This document shows, piece by piece, positions 40,477 to 50,511 of a stretch of DNA of 64,000 bases. Source of the stretch: Luteimonas marina (GTDB lineage: Bacteria > Pseudomonadota > Gammaproteobacteria > Xanthomonadales > Xanthomonadaceae); NCBI RefSeq assembly GCF_007859325.1, contig NZ_VOHK01000005.1, positions 248,001 through 312,000 of the forward strand, read 5' to 3'. The notes below the pieces were generated by a model. That model did no database searches. It saw only the letters and a list, made by a program, of their open reading frames with translations, and was not told where the DNA came from. The stretch's first letter is position 1. Each line of letters starts with the position of its first letter. A program made the translations under genes and the position numbers.

Positions 40477-41227
40477 GCACGACGAGGGCGAAGGCAGCCT
40501 GATCGACCACCTGGTCGAGCTGCGCTCACGCCTGCTGCGCGCGATCACCGGCCTGGTCATCGCCTTGGTCGCGCTGCTGCCCTTCGCCAACCGCCTCTAC
40601 GGCTGGTTCGCGCAGCCGCTGCTGGACAAGCTGCCGCAGGGCGCGCAGCTGATCGCGGTGGAGGTGGCCTCGCCGTTCTTCGCGCCGCTCAAGCTGGCGT
40701 TCTTCGCCGCGGTGCTGCTGACCATGCCGTGGCTGCTGTACCAGGCCTGGGCCTTCGTCGCGCCGGGCCTGTACAAGCGCGAGAAGAAGCTCGCTCTGCC
40801 GCTGCTGGTGTCGGCGGTGGGGCTGTTCTACGCCGGCTGCGCGTTCGCGTTCTTCATCGTGCTGCCGGCGGTGTTCGGCTTCCTCACCGCGATCACGCCC
40901 GATGGCGTGGCGATGATGACCGACATCAACGCCTACCTGAACTTCGTGCTGGTGATCTTCCTCGCCTTCGGCATCAGCTTCGAGCTGCCGGTGGCGCTGG
41001 TGATCCTGGTGCTGCTGGGCTGGGTGACGCCGGCGCAGCTGCGCGAATGGCGCGGCTACGCCATCGTCGGCATGTTCATCCTCGCCGCGATCATCACCCC
41101 GCCCGACGTGGTCTCGCAGCTGCTGCTGGCGATCCCGATGTGCCTGCTGTACGAGGCCGGCATCATCGCCGCGCGCCTGGTCGCGCCGAAGGACGCCGAG
41201 CGCGCGGCCGACGCCGACGAGGCATGA
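40460..41227 (+). CDS. tatC: Sec-independent protein translocase subunit TatC
   Basis: A 255-residue polytopic protein with six membrane helices, the twin-arginine signal-peptide receptor. Signatures: cytoplasmic SLIDHLVELRSRLLRAITG (with the conserved Glu), VEVASPFFAPLKLAFFAAVLLTMPWLLYQAWAFVAPGLYKREKK, then FGISFELPVALVIL and ITPPDVVSQLLLAIPMCLLYEAGI. The start lies inside tatB, and the stop overlaps the next ATG (ATGA), so the whole operon is coupled. Confidence 0.97.
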   Translation: MAASAEHDEGEGSLIDHLVELRSRLLRAITGLVIALVALLPFANRLYGWFAQPLLDKLPQGAQLIAVEVASPFFAPLKLAFFAAVLLTMPWLLYQAWAFVAPGLYKREKKLALPLLVSAVGLFYAGCAFAFFIVLPAVFGFLTAITPDGVAMMTDINAYLNFVLVIFLAFGISFELPVALVILVLLGWVTPAQLREWRGYAIVGMFILAAIITPPDVVSQLLLAIPMCLLYEAGIIAARLVAPKDAERAADADEA

Positions 41228-41943
41228 GCGGCGCGGCCACGCCGGCGGCCGCACATCCGGCATGGGGCCCGGCCTCGTTCCCGCGCCGCTACGCCGCCTG
41301 GTCGATCGACATCGCGGTGGTGCTGTTGCTCGCTGCACTGGCCTGCGCGACGCGCATCCGCGACGGCGGCGCGCGCATCGCCGCCGCGTTCGACGCGCTG
41401 GCGCAGTCGATGGCGCGGGCGATGGCCGACCTGCTTTACGGCGTGACGCCGCTGGAACTCGCGCGGCAGTGGCTGGCCGATCCGCGGCAGCGCGAGGCGA
41501 TCACCGCGCTGTCCGACGCGATTGCCGCCACCGTCTTCCCGCCCCTGCTGGCCGCCGCGCTGCTGGCGCTGGCCTGGTTCGCGCTGTCCGAGGCCTCGCC
41601 ATGGCAGGCGACGCCCGGCAAGCGCCTGCTCGGCCTGCGCGTGGTCGACGCCGGCGGCGCGCGCATCGGACTGGCGCGCGCCGCGGCGCGCCACCTCGCC
41701 GGCGCGCTGTCGTGGCTCACGCTCAACATCGGCCACCTGCTGGCGCTCGCACCGCCGCGGCGGCAGGCGCTGCACGACCGCATCGCCGGCACGCAGGTCC
41801 TGCAGGCACGCGCCGACGCGCGCCTGCCCGCGTGGGCGGGCGCCTGGCTGGCCCTGCAGGTCGTGCTGGCCATCGCCGCGACGGCCTGGTTGTTCCTCGC
41901 GGCCAACGCCGCCATGCAGCGCGCCTTCGACGCATTGCTGTAA
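41224..41943 (+). CDS. RDD family membrane protein
   Basis: A 239-residue membrane protein of the RDD family. The motif RRYAAWSIDIAVVLLL (residues 22-37) gives the family's R...D pair in the first helix, and TPGKRLLGLRVVDAGGARIGLARAAARH near 138 is the conserved amphipathic segment. About four membrane helices; a long periplasmic or cytoplasmic loop lies between the first two. Some RDD proteins act as Na+/H+ antiporters, but most are uncharacterised. ATGA overlap with tatC makes it the last gene of the tat operon, a xanthomonad arrangement that suggests a link with export. Confidence 0.87.
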   Translation: MSGAATPAAAHPAWGPASFPRRYAAWSIDIAVVLLLAALACATRIRDGGARIAAAFDALAQSMARAMADLLYGVTPLELARQWLADPRQREAITALSDAIAATVFPPLLAAALLALAWFALSEASPWQATPGKRLLGLRVVDAGGARIGLARAAARHLAGALSWLTLNIGHLLALAPPRRQALHDRIAGTQVLQARADARLPAWAGAWLALQVVLAIAATAWLFLAANAAMQRAFDALL

Positions 41944-41956
41944 CGCAACTCCGCCC

Positions 41957-42060
41957 GTCATCCCCGCGAAGGCGGGAAGCGCTTTTCAACAGCGCGAAGC
42001 GCTGGTCATCCATTTTGCTGTTGCATGAAGACGCTGGGTCCCCGCCTTCGCGGGGATGAC
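41957..42060. repeat. REP-type doublet (family A)
   Basis: GTCATCCCCGCGAAGGCGGG at 41957 faces CCCGCCTTCGCGGGGATGAC ending 42060. It is longer (104 bp) than other copies because the spacer is extended. It lies between the convergent RDD gene and the BPSS1780-like gene. Confidence 0.9.
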
Positions 42061-42070
42061 GGCTGGTGCG

Positions 42071-43024
42071 TCAGAGCTCGACCTGGTTGCCCGGCAGCGG
42101 CGGCGGCGCCACCGGTTCGGCGCAGATGTCGCGCCACATGTGGTACATGACGCCGAACATCACCACGTACATCAGCAGGATCATGCCCAGGTACACCGGC
42201 GCGACCAGCAGCATCGCCAGCACCGGATGCACCAGCCCGCCGACCAGCGCCAGCAGGCCGCCCACCAGCGCCACCACCAGCGTCAGCGCGAACAGCGCGA
42301 TGATCGACAGAATCGCCATCACCACGATCGGCAGCAGGTTCTTCAGCGAGCCGGCCAGGCCGTCGCCGATCGCCGCGAACACCCCGCGCCCGCCCAGCGC
42401 CACCTGGCCGAAGCCGATCGCGTAGGCGCCGCCGAGGAACAGGCCGAACAGCAGGCCCAGCGCCATCACCATGCCCAGGCCCGCGGGCGGCGCGGGGATG
42501 TCGTCGGGCTGCACCGGCTTGCCGCCCGCCTCCATGCTCAGCTGCATCAGCTGCATGTACCACTCCGGCAGGCCCTTGCCGAACGTGCCGACGATGGTGC
42601 CGAAGACCAGCAGGTAGATCGCGGTCATCAACAGGCCGAAGCCAATCAGTCGGCCGGCGCCGTTGCCGGCGCGGAAGGTGTCGAACACCGCGCCCGCGCC
42701 CGCCGGCCGGCCGCGCTCGGCGGCGTCGATCACGCGCAGCGCGCCGCCGATCAGCAGCGGGAACACCACCAGCGACACCAGCGTGGTCAGGCCGATCACC
42801 GTCAGCAGCGCATCGGGCTGCGCGCCGAACACCGGCTGCGCCACCAGTTGCACGATGCTCGGCACCACCGCCACCAGTGCCACCAGCGCGATCGCGCCGA
42901 TCACCGCCTTCGGGTTGTGGCGCCCGAGGTTGACCGCCCGTGCCAGCCACGACCAGCCGGTGCCCGGCCCCATTGCCCGCGTCGACATGATGATCCGTTC
43001 CGCCTTCGATGTGGCCTGCGCCAC
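42071..43024 (-). CDS. polytopic membrane protein, BPSS1780-like
   Basis: A 317-residue integral membrane protein with about six hydrophobic segments (AVIGAIALVALVAVVPSIV, LLTVIGLTTLVSLVVFPLLIGG, GLLMTAIYLLVFGTIVG, a Gly-rich GLGMVMALGLLFGLFLGGAY, then two long ones near the C-terminus). The N-terminal GWSWLARAVNLGRHNPKAVIG stretch and the overall layout resemble the BPSS1780 family of uncharacterised proteobacterial membrane proteins. Function unknown. Start at 43024; an internal ATG 36 bp downstream (MSTRAMG) is an equally good start. Confidence 0.8.
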   Translation of the reverse strand: MAQATSKAERIIMSTRAMGPGTGWSWLARAVNLGRHNPKAVIGAIALVALVAVVPSIVQLVAQPVFGAQPDALLTVIGLTTLVSLVVFPLLIGGALRVIDAAERGRPAGAGAVFDTFRAGNGAGRLIGFGLLMTAIYLLVFGTIVGTFGKGLPEWYMQLMQLSMEAGGKPVQPDDIPAPPAGLGMVMALGLLFGLFLGGAYAIGFGQVALGGRGVFAAIGDGLAGSLKNLLPIVVMAILSIIALFALTLVVALVGGLLALVGGLVHPVLAMLLVAPVYLGMILLMYVVMFGVMYHMWRDICAEPVAPPPLPGNQVEL

Positions 43025-43106
43025 GATGGCGACATGCTACTGCATTGGTGATGGATCGCAGGTTGCGTGGCGTGGTGTTCGCGCGGTTGTGGATTGCTGG
43101 CGCGGT

Positions 43107-43208
43107 GGCCCCCACCCCAACCCTCCCCCGCAGGCGCGGGAGGGAGTTTCAAAAGCACGCGGCTGTTGCTCCCTCCCCCGCTTGCGGGGGAGGGTTGGGG
43201 TGGGGGCC
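43107..43208. repeat. family B palindromic doublet
   Basis: GGCCCCCACCCCAACCCTCC at 43107 faces GGAGGGTTGGGGTGGGGGCC ending 43208. The terminal inverted repeats are perfect over 20 bp, making this the cleanest family B copy. It lies in the gap before the secretion ATPase 3' end. Confidence 0.93.
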
Positions 43209-43240
43209 GGAACGCCCGCGCACTCCTTTCCGCCAACCAC

Positions 43241-45046
43241 TTATTCCTGCGGCGGCAGCACCGTCAGCACTTCCTCCACCGTCGTCACGCCCTGCGCGAC
43301 CTTCTCCGCACCCGCCACGCGCAGCGTGCGCAATCCCTCGCCGACGGCGGCACGCGTGAAGGCAGCCAGCTCCATGTCCGGCCGGACCAGCGCGCGCAGC
43401 AACGGGGTGATCGGCATCAGTTCATAGATGCCGACGCGGCCAAGGTAGCCGGTGTTGCGGCATTCGAGGCAACCCACCGGGCCGTTCACCGTCGCCGGCA
43501 CCGGCGGCGCGTGCGGGCCGGGCAGCAGCGAGTGCCAGGCCTCGGCGCTGAGCTTCTTCGGCGCCTTGCAGTGCGGGCACAGCGTGCGCACGAGGCGCTG
43601 GGCGAGGATGCCGTTGAGGGTCGAGGCGATCAGGTAGTGCGGCAGGCCGAGGTCGAGCAGGCGGGTGATCGCCGAGGGCGCGTCGTTGGTGTGCAGGGTC
43701 GAGAGCACGAGATGGCCGGTGAGCGAGGCCTGCACCGCCATCTGCGCGGTGTCGAGGTCGCGGATCTCGCCGATCATGATGATGTCGGGATCCTGGCGCA
43801 GCAGGGTGCGCACGCCCTGGGCGAAGGTCAGGTCGATCTGGTGGTGGACCTGCATCTGGTTGAGCTCGACCGCGATCATCTCGATCGGGTCCTCGACGGT
43901 GCAGACGTTGACGTCGGACGTCGCCAGCCGCTTGAGCGTCGAATACAGCGTGGTGGTCTTGCCCGAACCGGTGGGGCCGGTGACCAGCACGATGCCGTGC
44001 GGGCGGTTGGTCAGCTCGTGCCAGGTCTCGGCCTCGTCCTGGTCGAAGCCGAGCTGCTCGATGCTCTTGAACGCGGTGTCCGGGTCGAAGATGCGCATCA
44101 CGCACTTCTCGCCGAAGGCGGTGGGCATGGTCGACAGGCGCATCTCCACCTCGCGCCCGCCGGGTGAGCGCGTCTTGATGCGGCCGTCCTGCGGGCGCCG
44201 GCGCTCGGCGAGATCCATGCGGCCGAGCACCTTGATGCGGCTGACCACCGCGGTCATCACCGGCGGCGGCATCTCGAACACCTTGTGCAGCACGCCGTCG
44301 ATGCGGAAGCGCACGCGGCCGACGTCGCGGCGCGGTTCGAGGTGGATGTCGGAGGCGCGCTGCTCGTAGGCGTACTGCAGCAGCCAGTCGACGATGTTGA
44401 CGATGTGGTGGTCGTCGGCGTTGACGTCGCCGGCGCGGCCGAGTTCGACCAGCTGCTCGAAGGTCGGCGCCTGCGTGGCCTTGTCGCCGTCGTGTTGCGC
44501 GCCGCGCACCGAGCGGGTGACGCCGTAGAACTCCATCGTGTAGCGGTGCAGGTCGAGCGGGTTGCTGACGACCAGTTCGATCTCGCGCCGCAGCAGGCGC
44601 TGCACGTCGGGCAGCCAGTCCAGCGCCAGCGGTTCGCTGGTGGCGATGCGGGCGCGGTCGGGCGTCACCTCCACCGGCAGGATGCGGTGGCGGCGGGCAT
44701 AGGCGTGCGACACCAGCTCGGTCACCTCGGCCACGACGATCTTGGTCGGATCGATGCGCAGGTACGGCCGGCCGCTGGCCTTCGCCAGCCATTCGGTCAG
44801 CGCCTCCAGCCCCAGCTCGCTGCCCGGCCGCGCCGCCGACGGCAGCTTGAGGTTGGCCAGCAGCACCAGCGGGTGCACCGCGTCGAGGCCGCGCACGTGG
44901 CGGGCGCTGGCGCGGGCGTGCTCGGCATCCTTCGATGCGAGCAGTCCGTCGGCGAGCAGCGCCGCGATCACCGGCTCCAGCGCCAGCTTGCCGGGCGGCA
45001 GCGACGTGGCGGGCCGGGGGATGCGCGAGGCGAGCGATTCGTTCAA
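43241..45046 (-). CDS. orphan GspE/PilB-type secretion ATPase
   Basis: A 601-residue hexameric ATPase of the type II secretion/type IV pilus family. The N-terminal domain (about 20-175) is MshEN-like ([35 protein letters not shown]). The catalytic domain has Walker [11 protein letters not shown] (357-366), Asp-box TVEDPIE, Walker [11 protein letters not shown] (421-430) and His-box LSTLHTND. A zinc-binding insert has CPHC (490-493) and CLEC (526-529). No ATG exists before the conserved start; a TTG at 45046 ([10 protein letters not shown]) with GGAG 6 nt upstream is the best start. No other pilus or secretion genes lie nearby, so its machine is elsewhere. Divergent from glyQ. Confidence 0.92.
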   Translation of the reverse strand: MNESLASRIPRPATSLPPGKLALEPVIAALLADGLLASKDAEHARASARHVRGLDAVHPLVLLANLKLPSAARPGSELGLEALTEWLAKASGRPYLRIDPTKIVVAEVTELVSHAYARRHRILPVEVTPDRARIATSEPLALDWLPDVQRLLRREIELVVSNPLDLHRYTMEFYGVTRSVRGAQHDGDKATQAPTFEQLVELGRAGDVNADDHHIVNIVDWLLQYAYEQRASDIHLEPRRDVGRVRFRIDGVLHKVFEMPPPVMTAVVSRIKVLGRMDLAERRRPQDGRIKTRSPGGREVEMRLSTMPTAFGEKCVMRIFDPDTAFKSIEQLGFDQDEAETWHELTNRPHGIVLVTGPTGSGKTTTLYSTLKRLATSDVNVCTVEDPIEMIAVELNQMQVHHQIDLTFAQGVRTLLRQDPDIIMIGEIRDLDTAQMAVQASLTGHLVLSTLHTNDAPSAITRLLDLGLPHYLIASTLNGILAQRLVRTLCPHCKAPKKLSAEAWHSLLPGPHAPPVPATVNGPVGCLECRNTGYLGRVGIYELMPITPLLRALVRPDMELAAFTRAAVGEGLRTLRVAGAEKVAQGVTTVEEVLTVLPPQE

Positions 45047-45091
45047 CGTGGCTCCGGTGCCGGAAAACCCGGCCGCTGCGAGGTCCGCCGC

Positions 45092-45097
45092 TATACT
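45092..45097 (+). promoter_or_regulatory. probable glyQ -10 element
   Basis: TATACT followed by AGC lies 28 nt before the glyQ ATG in the 78-bp divergent gap. The matching -35 position is GC-rich and not recognisable, so this rests on the -10 alone. Confidence 0.4.
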
Positions 45098-45124
45098 AGC
45101 GCGCCCTGCGCACGCATCCGCCCG

Positions 45125-46039
<915 letters not shown>

Positions 46040-46042
46040 TAC

Positions 46043-46214
46043 CACTCCCTCCCCTTCAAGGGGAGGGCTGGGGAGGGGATGGTGTTGAGCGCGTCGCCGC
46101 CCGGACACCATCCCCACCTAAATCCGTCCGGCCCTCGCGCGCAGCGCTCGGGCGTTCGGACAAATGCGAGCCAGTGGCTCGCAAACATTTGTCCTCACCC
46201 CCTTGAAGGGGAGG
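46043..46214. repeat. variant palindromic repeats between glyQ and glyS
   Basis: CCTCCCCTTCAAGGGGAGG at about 46048 and a second CCCCTTGAAGGGGAGG at about 46198 bracket the gap. They resemble family B in form (C-run hairpin with GGGCTGGGGAGGGG flank) but have a different hairpin core (TTCAA). An internal copy of ACACCATCCCC matches the flank. Confidence 0.7.
46158..46194. other. long hairpin between glyQ and glyS
   Basis: GGACAAATG-CGAGCC-AGT-GGCTCG-CAAA-CATTTGTCC: an inner 6-bp stem with 3-nt loop and an outer 9-bp stem, separated by a 4-nt bulge on one side. No T-run follows, so it is not a classical terminator. It lies 43 bp before the glyS ATG and could stabilise or attenuate the glyQ-glyS message. 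Confidence 0.7.
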
Positions 46215-46236
46215 ACTTCAAAGCACGGGGTTTTTG

Positions 46237-48450
46237 ATGTCCGATTTGCAACCACTCCTGATCGAACTGGGCACCGAGGAACTGCCGGTCAAGGCGCTGC
46301 CCGGGCTCGCGCAGGCGTTCTTCGACGGCGTGCTCGCGGCGCTGGACAAGCGCGGCATCGCGGTCGAGCGCGGCGAGGCGAAACCGCTGTACACGCCGCG
46401 CCGGCTGGCGGTGCTGCTGCCGGGCGTGGCGGTCGAACAGCCCGAGCAGGCCTCGGAAGTCTTCGGTCCCTACCTCAACATCGCGCTCGACGCCGACGGC
46501 CAGCCGACCAGGGCGCTGCAGGGCTTCGCGGCGAAGGCCGGCGTCGAGTGGACGCAGCTCGAACGCGCCAGCGACGCCAAGGGCGAGCGCTTCGTGCATC
46601 GTTCGGTGACGGCCGGCGCGAAAACCGCCGCGCTGCTGCCGGAAGTCCTGCGCGAGGCCATCGCCGGCATGCCGATCCCCAAGCCGATGCGCTGGGGCGA
46701 CCACGCCTTCGCGTTCGCGCGGCCGGTGCACTGGCTGGTGCTGCTGCTGGGCAAGGACGTGGTCGAGGGCGAAGTCTTCGGCGTCCGCGCCGACCGCATG
46801 AGCCGCGGCCACCGTTTCCTGCACGACAAGCAGGTCTGGATCTCCACGCCGGACGACTACGTCGACGCGCTGCGCGGCGCGAAGGTGCTGGTGGACGCGG
46901 ACGAGCGTCGTCGCCGCATCGTCGAACAGGTCGAGGCCGCGGCCGGTGCCGCCGGCGGCAGCGCGCGCATCGACGCCGACAACCTCGCGCAGGTGACCTG
47001 CCTGGTCGAATGGCCGAAGGCGGTGTCCTGCGCGTTCGAGGACGACTACCTCGCCGTACCGCAGGAAGCGCTGGTGGCGACGATGGAGGCCAACCAGAAG
47101 TTCTTCCCGGTGCTCGACGACGGCGGCCGGCTGACGGCGCGCTTCATCGGCGTCGCCAACGTCGATCCGGCCGACGATTCGGAGATCCGCAAGGGCTACG
47201 AGCGCGTGATCCGCCCGCGCTTCGCCGACGCGCGGTTCTTCTTCGTCGAGGACATGAAGCAGGGCCTGGCGTCGATGAACGACGGCCTTGCGACGGTGAC
47301 CTACCAGGCCAGGCTGGGCACGGTCGCCGACAAGGTCGCGCGCGTGGCCGCGCTGGCCGAGGCGATCGCGCCGCAGGTGGGCGTGGACGCCGCGCTGGCC
47401 AAGCGCACCTCGCTGGTCTCGAAGGCCGACCTGCAGTCGCGGCTGGTCAACGAGTTCCCGGAACTGCAGGGCATCGCCGGACGCCACTACGCGATGCAGG
47501 ACGCCTCGCTGTCGGACCTGTCGCACGAGGATCGCAGCGCGGTGGCCAACGCCATCGACGAAGCCTGGCAGCCGCGCTTCGCCGGCGACGACATCGCGCT
47601 TTCGCCGCTGGGCAAGGTGCTGGCGATCGCCGATCGCCTCGACACACTGGCGGGCGGCTTCGCGGCGGGGCTGAAGCCGACCGGGAACAAGGATCCGTTC
47701 GCGCTGCGGCGCAATGCGCTGGGGCTGGCGCGGACGATCATCGAGAGCGGATTTAATCTGGATGTCCAGCGGCTTCTCGACAGGACCATTATCTGTCTTG
47801 AAGAATCACTCTTGTTGATGGGTGCCAGAAGGAAGTTCGAGACAGCACAGTCAATGGTTTCTCAGGCTGCGGAAGCCGGCCTGCCCGCCAGCATCGGGTT
47901 GCCTCACGACAGCGTTGAGGTTCGCTATGTCGAACGAGCGGACGAACTCTATGACTTTATCCTCGATCGTCTGCGCGGCTACTACACCGACAAGGGCGTA
48001 CCCGCCTCGCATTTCAACGCCGTCGCCGAACTGAAGCCCGCTTCGCTCTACGACTTCGACCGCCGCATCGACGCCATCGGCACGTTCGCGCAACTACCGG
48101 AAGCCGAGGCGCTGGCCGCGGCCAACAAGCGCATCCTCAACCTGCTGAAGAAGTCCACGGACGAGATCCCCGCGATCGAGGACAAGGACCTGCTGCGCGA
48201 GCCGGCCGAGTCCGCGCTGGCCGAGGCGGTGGAGGCGGTTTATGCGGAGACCGGGCACGCGCTCGCGCACGGCGACTATGTCGACGCGCTGGCGCACCTG
48301 GCGCGGCTGCGGCCGCAGGTCGATGCGTTCTTCGACGGGGTGATGGTCAACGTCGAGGATGCGGACCTGCGGCGCAACCGGCTTGCGCTGCTCAAGCGGC
48401 TTGCGGATCGGCTTGGCAGCGTTGCTGCGATCGAGCATTTGTCGGCCTGA
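46237..48450 (+). CDS. glyS: glycyl-tRNA synthetase beta subunit
   Basis: A 737-residue beta subunit, which binds tRNA and is needed for aminoacylation with GlyQ. It begins [22 protein letters not shown], contains the HD-like core ([49 protein letters not shown]) and ends with a DALRG-like anticodon domain ([33 protein letters not shown]). Residues about 500-578 are coded by a stretch (47740-47970) of much lower GC and different codon use, and the protein there ([21 protein letters not shown]) reads unlike the rest. The frame is intact. Start ATG 46237; a TTG just before is not needed. Confidence 0.96.
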   Translation: MSDLQPLLIELGTEELPVKALPGLAQAFFDGVLAALDKRGIAVERGEAKPLYTPRRLAVLLPGVAVEQPEQASEVFGPYLNIALDADGQPTRALQGFAAKAGVEWTQLERASDAKGERFVHRSVTAGAKTAALLPEVLREAIAGMPIPKPMRWGDHAFAFARPVHWLVLLLGKDVVEGEVFGVRADRMSRGHRFLHDKQVWISTPDDYVDALRGAKVLVDADERRRRIVEQVEAAAGAAGGSARIDADNLAQVTCLVEWPKAVSCAFEDDYLAVPQEALVATMEANQKFFPVLDDGGRLTARFIGVANVDPADDSEIRKGYERVIRPRFADARFFFVEDMKQGLASMNDGLATVTYQARLGTVADKVARVAALAEAIAPQVGVDAALAKRTSLVSKADLQSRLVNEFPELQGIAGRHYAMQDASLSDLSHEDRSAVANAIDEAWQPRFAGDDIALSPLGKVLAIADRLDTLAGGFAAGLKPTGNKDPFALRRNALGLARTIIESGFNLDVQRLLDRTIICLEESLLLMGARRKFETAQSMVSQAAEAGLPASIGLPHDSVEVRYVERADELYDFILDRLRGYYTDKGVPASHFNAVAELKPASLYDFDRRIDAIGTFAQLPEAEALAAANKRILNLLKKSTDEIPAIEDKDLLREPAESALAEAVEAVYAETGHALAHGDYVDALAHLARLRPQVDAFFDGVMVNVEDADLRRNRLALLKRLADRLGSVAAIEHLSA

Positions 48451-48491
48451 TCAGCGGATGGTGCGGCGGCGGAGTTCTTGCCGCGGACGCG

Positions 48492-48590
48492 GGCCCCCAC
48501 CCCAGCCCTCCCCCGCAAGCGGGGGAGGGGGCCAAGAGCAATCGCTGCCAACTCCCTCCCCCGCTTGCGGGGGAGGGCTGGGGTGGGGCC
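48492..48590. repeat. family B palindromic doublet
   Basis: GGCCCCCACCCCAGCCCTCC at 48492 faces GGAGGGCTGGGGTGGGGCC ending 48590, with CCCCCGC-aa/tt-GCGGGGG hairpins inside. It lies between glyS and tamA. Confidence 0.92.
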
Positions 48591-48683
48591 GTCCGTTCAC
48601 GACACACTCGACGCAAGCTGCTCCACACTCGAAGAAGCGCAATCGTTAATCGATCCTTGACTGCCCTTCGGTATCCTGCCCCG

Positions 48684-50510
48684 ATGCGCCTCCCCCACCG
48701 CATCCTCGCCGCCGCCGCGCTGTTCCTGTTCGCAGCCGGCGCGGCCCGCGCGGCTGTGGTCGGGAACGTGGAGATCACCGGCCTCGACGAGGAGATGACC
48801 GAGAACGTGCGGGTCTCGCTGTCGCTGGTCGACACGATCGGCAAGGAGGTCAGCGGGCGCCGCCTGGCCTACCTGCTGCGCGAGGCCGAAAACGAGGCGC
48901 GCGAAGCGCTGGAGCCGTTCGGCTTCTACTCGGCCACGGTCGAGGTCGGGCGCAGCCGCGGCAATGGCAATGGCAATGGCAGCGTGTCGGTGACCGTCCA
49001 CGTCGACCCGGGCGAACCGGTGCGCGTGCGCAACTCCGACATCGCCATCATCGGCGAGGGCGGCCGCGACCGCTACCTGCAGGCCGACCTCGACGCCTTC
49101 CTCCCCTCGCCCGGCGCCATCTTCAACCACGCCGACTACGAGGCCAGCAAGATCCGCATCAGCCGCCGCCTGACCGAGCGCGGCTATTTCGACGCGGATT
49201 TCTCCTCGCGCCGGGTCGAGGTGACGCGCGCGCAGCAGGCCGCCGACATCGACCTGGTCTGGACCAGCGGCGAGCGCTACGACATGGGCCCGACCACGTT
49301 CGAGCAGGAGCGCCACATCATCCGCGACGACCTGCTGGAGAAGCTGGTCTACTGGGAAGAAGGCGAGTACTACCACCAGGGCCGCCTCGATCGCCTGCGC
49401 ACTTCGCTGGCCCAGCTCGACTACTTCGGCAACATCGAGATCACCCCCGACCCGGCCAGCGCGGTCGACAAGCGCGTGCCGGTCGCGGTGAAGCTGACGC
49501 CGGCCAAGCGCAGCATCTACACCGCCGGCGTGAGCTTCGGCACCGACAGCGGCGCGGGCATCCGCCTCGGCGTCGAGCGGCGCTACGTCAACACCCGCGG
49601 GCACAAGGCGCTGGCGCAGCTGGACTACGCGCAGAAGCGCAAGACGCTCACCCTGCAGTACCGCATCCCCGCCTTCGCCTGGCGCGATGGCTGGTACACG
49701 GTCAGCGCGCAGGCCTACGACGAGCAGACCGACTACATCGACACGCGCCGCATCGAACTGGTCGGCAGCCGCAGCGGCCAGTACAGCCGGCAGGTCAACC
49801 TGGTGGCGTCGCTGCACCTGCTGCGCGAGCGCTGGGCCTATCCGACGGAAGCCGACGACGACCCGGCGACACCGCTCCAGTATCGCTATGCGACCTTCAC
49901 CTTCCCGTCGGTGCGCGCCGAGTACATCAACGTCGACGACCGCGTGTTCCCACGCAGCGGCATCGGCGGATCGCTGACCCTGCGCAGCGGCGCGGAAGGC
50001 ATCGGCTCCGACGCCAACTTCGTGCAGTTCCACGCGCGCGCCTCCACCTTCAAGGGAATCGGCGAGGACGGCCGCCTGATCATCCGCGGCGAGGCCGGCT
50101 ACACCTGGACCAACGCCCTGGTCGACATGCCGCCGAGCCTGCGCTTCTACGCCGGCGGCGACCGCAGCATCCGCGGCTACGAATGGCGCGAGGTCGGGCC
50201 GCGCATCGTCCGCTACAAGGAGGACGAGGACGGCAACCTGCGCGAAACCGGCTACCTCGCCGCCGGCGCGAAGAACGTGGTCACCGCCAGCGTCGAGTAC
50301 GAGCGCTACTTCCTCGGCGACTGGGGCGCGGCGGTATTCGTCGACGGCGGCAGCGCCTTCGACGGCACCTCGCCGGACTGGCACACGGGCGTCGGCATCG
50401 GTGCGCGCTGGCGCTCGCCGGTCGGTCCGCTGAAGCTGGACATCGCGCGCGGGCTCGATTCGCCCGACTCGCCGTTCACGATCGGCCTCAGCATCGGCGC
50501 GGAGTTCTGA
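48684..50510 (+). CDS. tamA: outer-membrane translocation assembly protein TamA
   Basis: A 608-residue Omp85-family protein. Signal peptide MRLPHRILAAAALFLFAAGAARA-A; three POTRA domains (about 25-270), including VVGNVEITGLDEEMTENV and DFSSRRVEVTRAQQAADIDLVW. The C-terminal 16-strand barrel includes the lid-lock motif RFYAGGDRSIRGYEW and ends FTIGLSIGAEF with terminal Phe. With TamB it helps insert some outer-membrane proteins and moves lipids. A (GGCAAT)3 hexamer run (48960) codes GNGNGN in the first POTRA domain. It is followed after one base by tamB, whose ribosome site lies in the tamA end. Confidence 0.94.
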   Translation: MRLPHRILAAAALFLFAAGAARAAVVGNVEITGLDEEMTENVRVSLSLVDTIGKEVSGRRLAYLLREAENEAREALEPFGFYSATVEVGRSRGNGNGNGSVSVTVHVDPGEPVRVRNSDIAIIGEGGRDRYLQADLDAFLPSPGAIFNHADYEASKIRISRRLTERGYFDADFSSRRVEVTRAQQAADIDLVWTSGERYDMGPTTFEQERHIIRDDLLEKLVYWEEGEYYHQGRLDRLRTSLAQLDYFGNIEITPDPASAVDKRVPVAVKLTPAKRSIYTAGVSFGTDSGAGIRLGVERRYVNTRGHKALAQLDYAQKRKTLTLQYRIPAFAWRDGWYTVSAQAYDEQTDYIDTRRIELVGSRSGQYSRQVNLVASLHLLRERWAYPTEADDDPATPLQYRYATFTFPSVRAEYINVDDRVFPRSGIGGSLTLRSGAEGIGSDANFVQFHARASTFKGIGEDGRLIIRGEAGYTWTNALVDMPPSLRFYAGGDRSIRGYEWREVGPRIVRYKEDEDGNLRETGYLAAGAKNVVTASVEYERYFLGDWGAAVFVDGGSAFDGTSPDWHTGVGIGARWRSPVGPLKLDIARGLDSPDSPFTIGLSIGAEF

Positions 50511-50511
50511 A

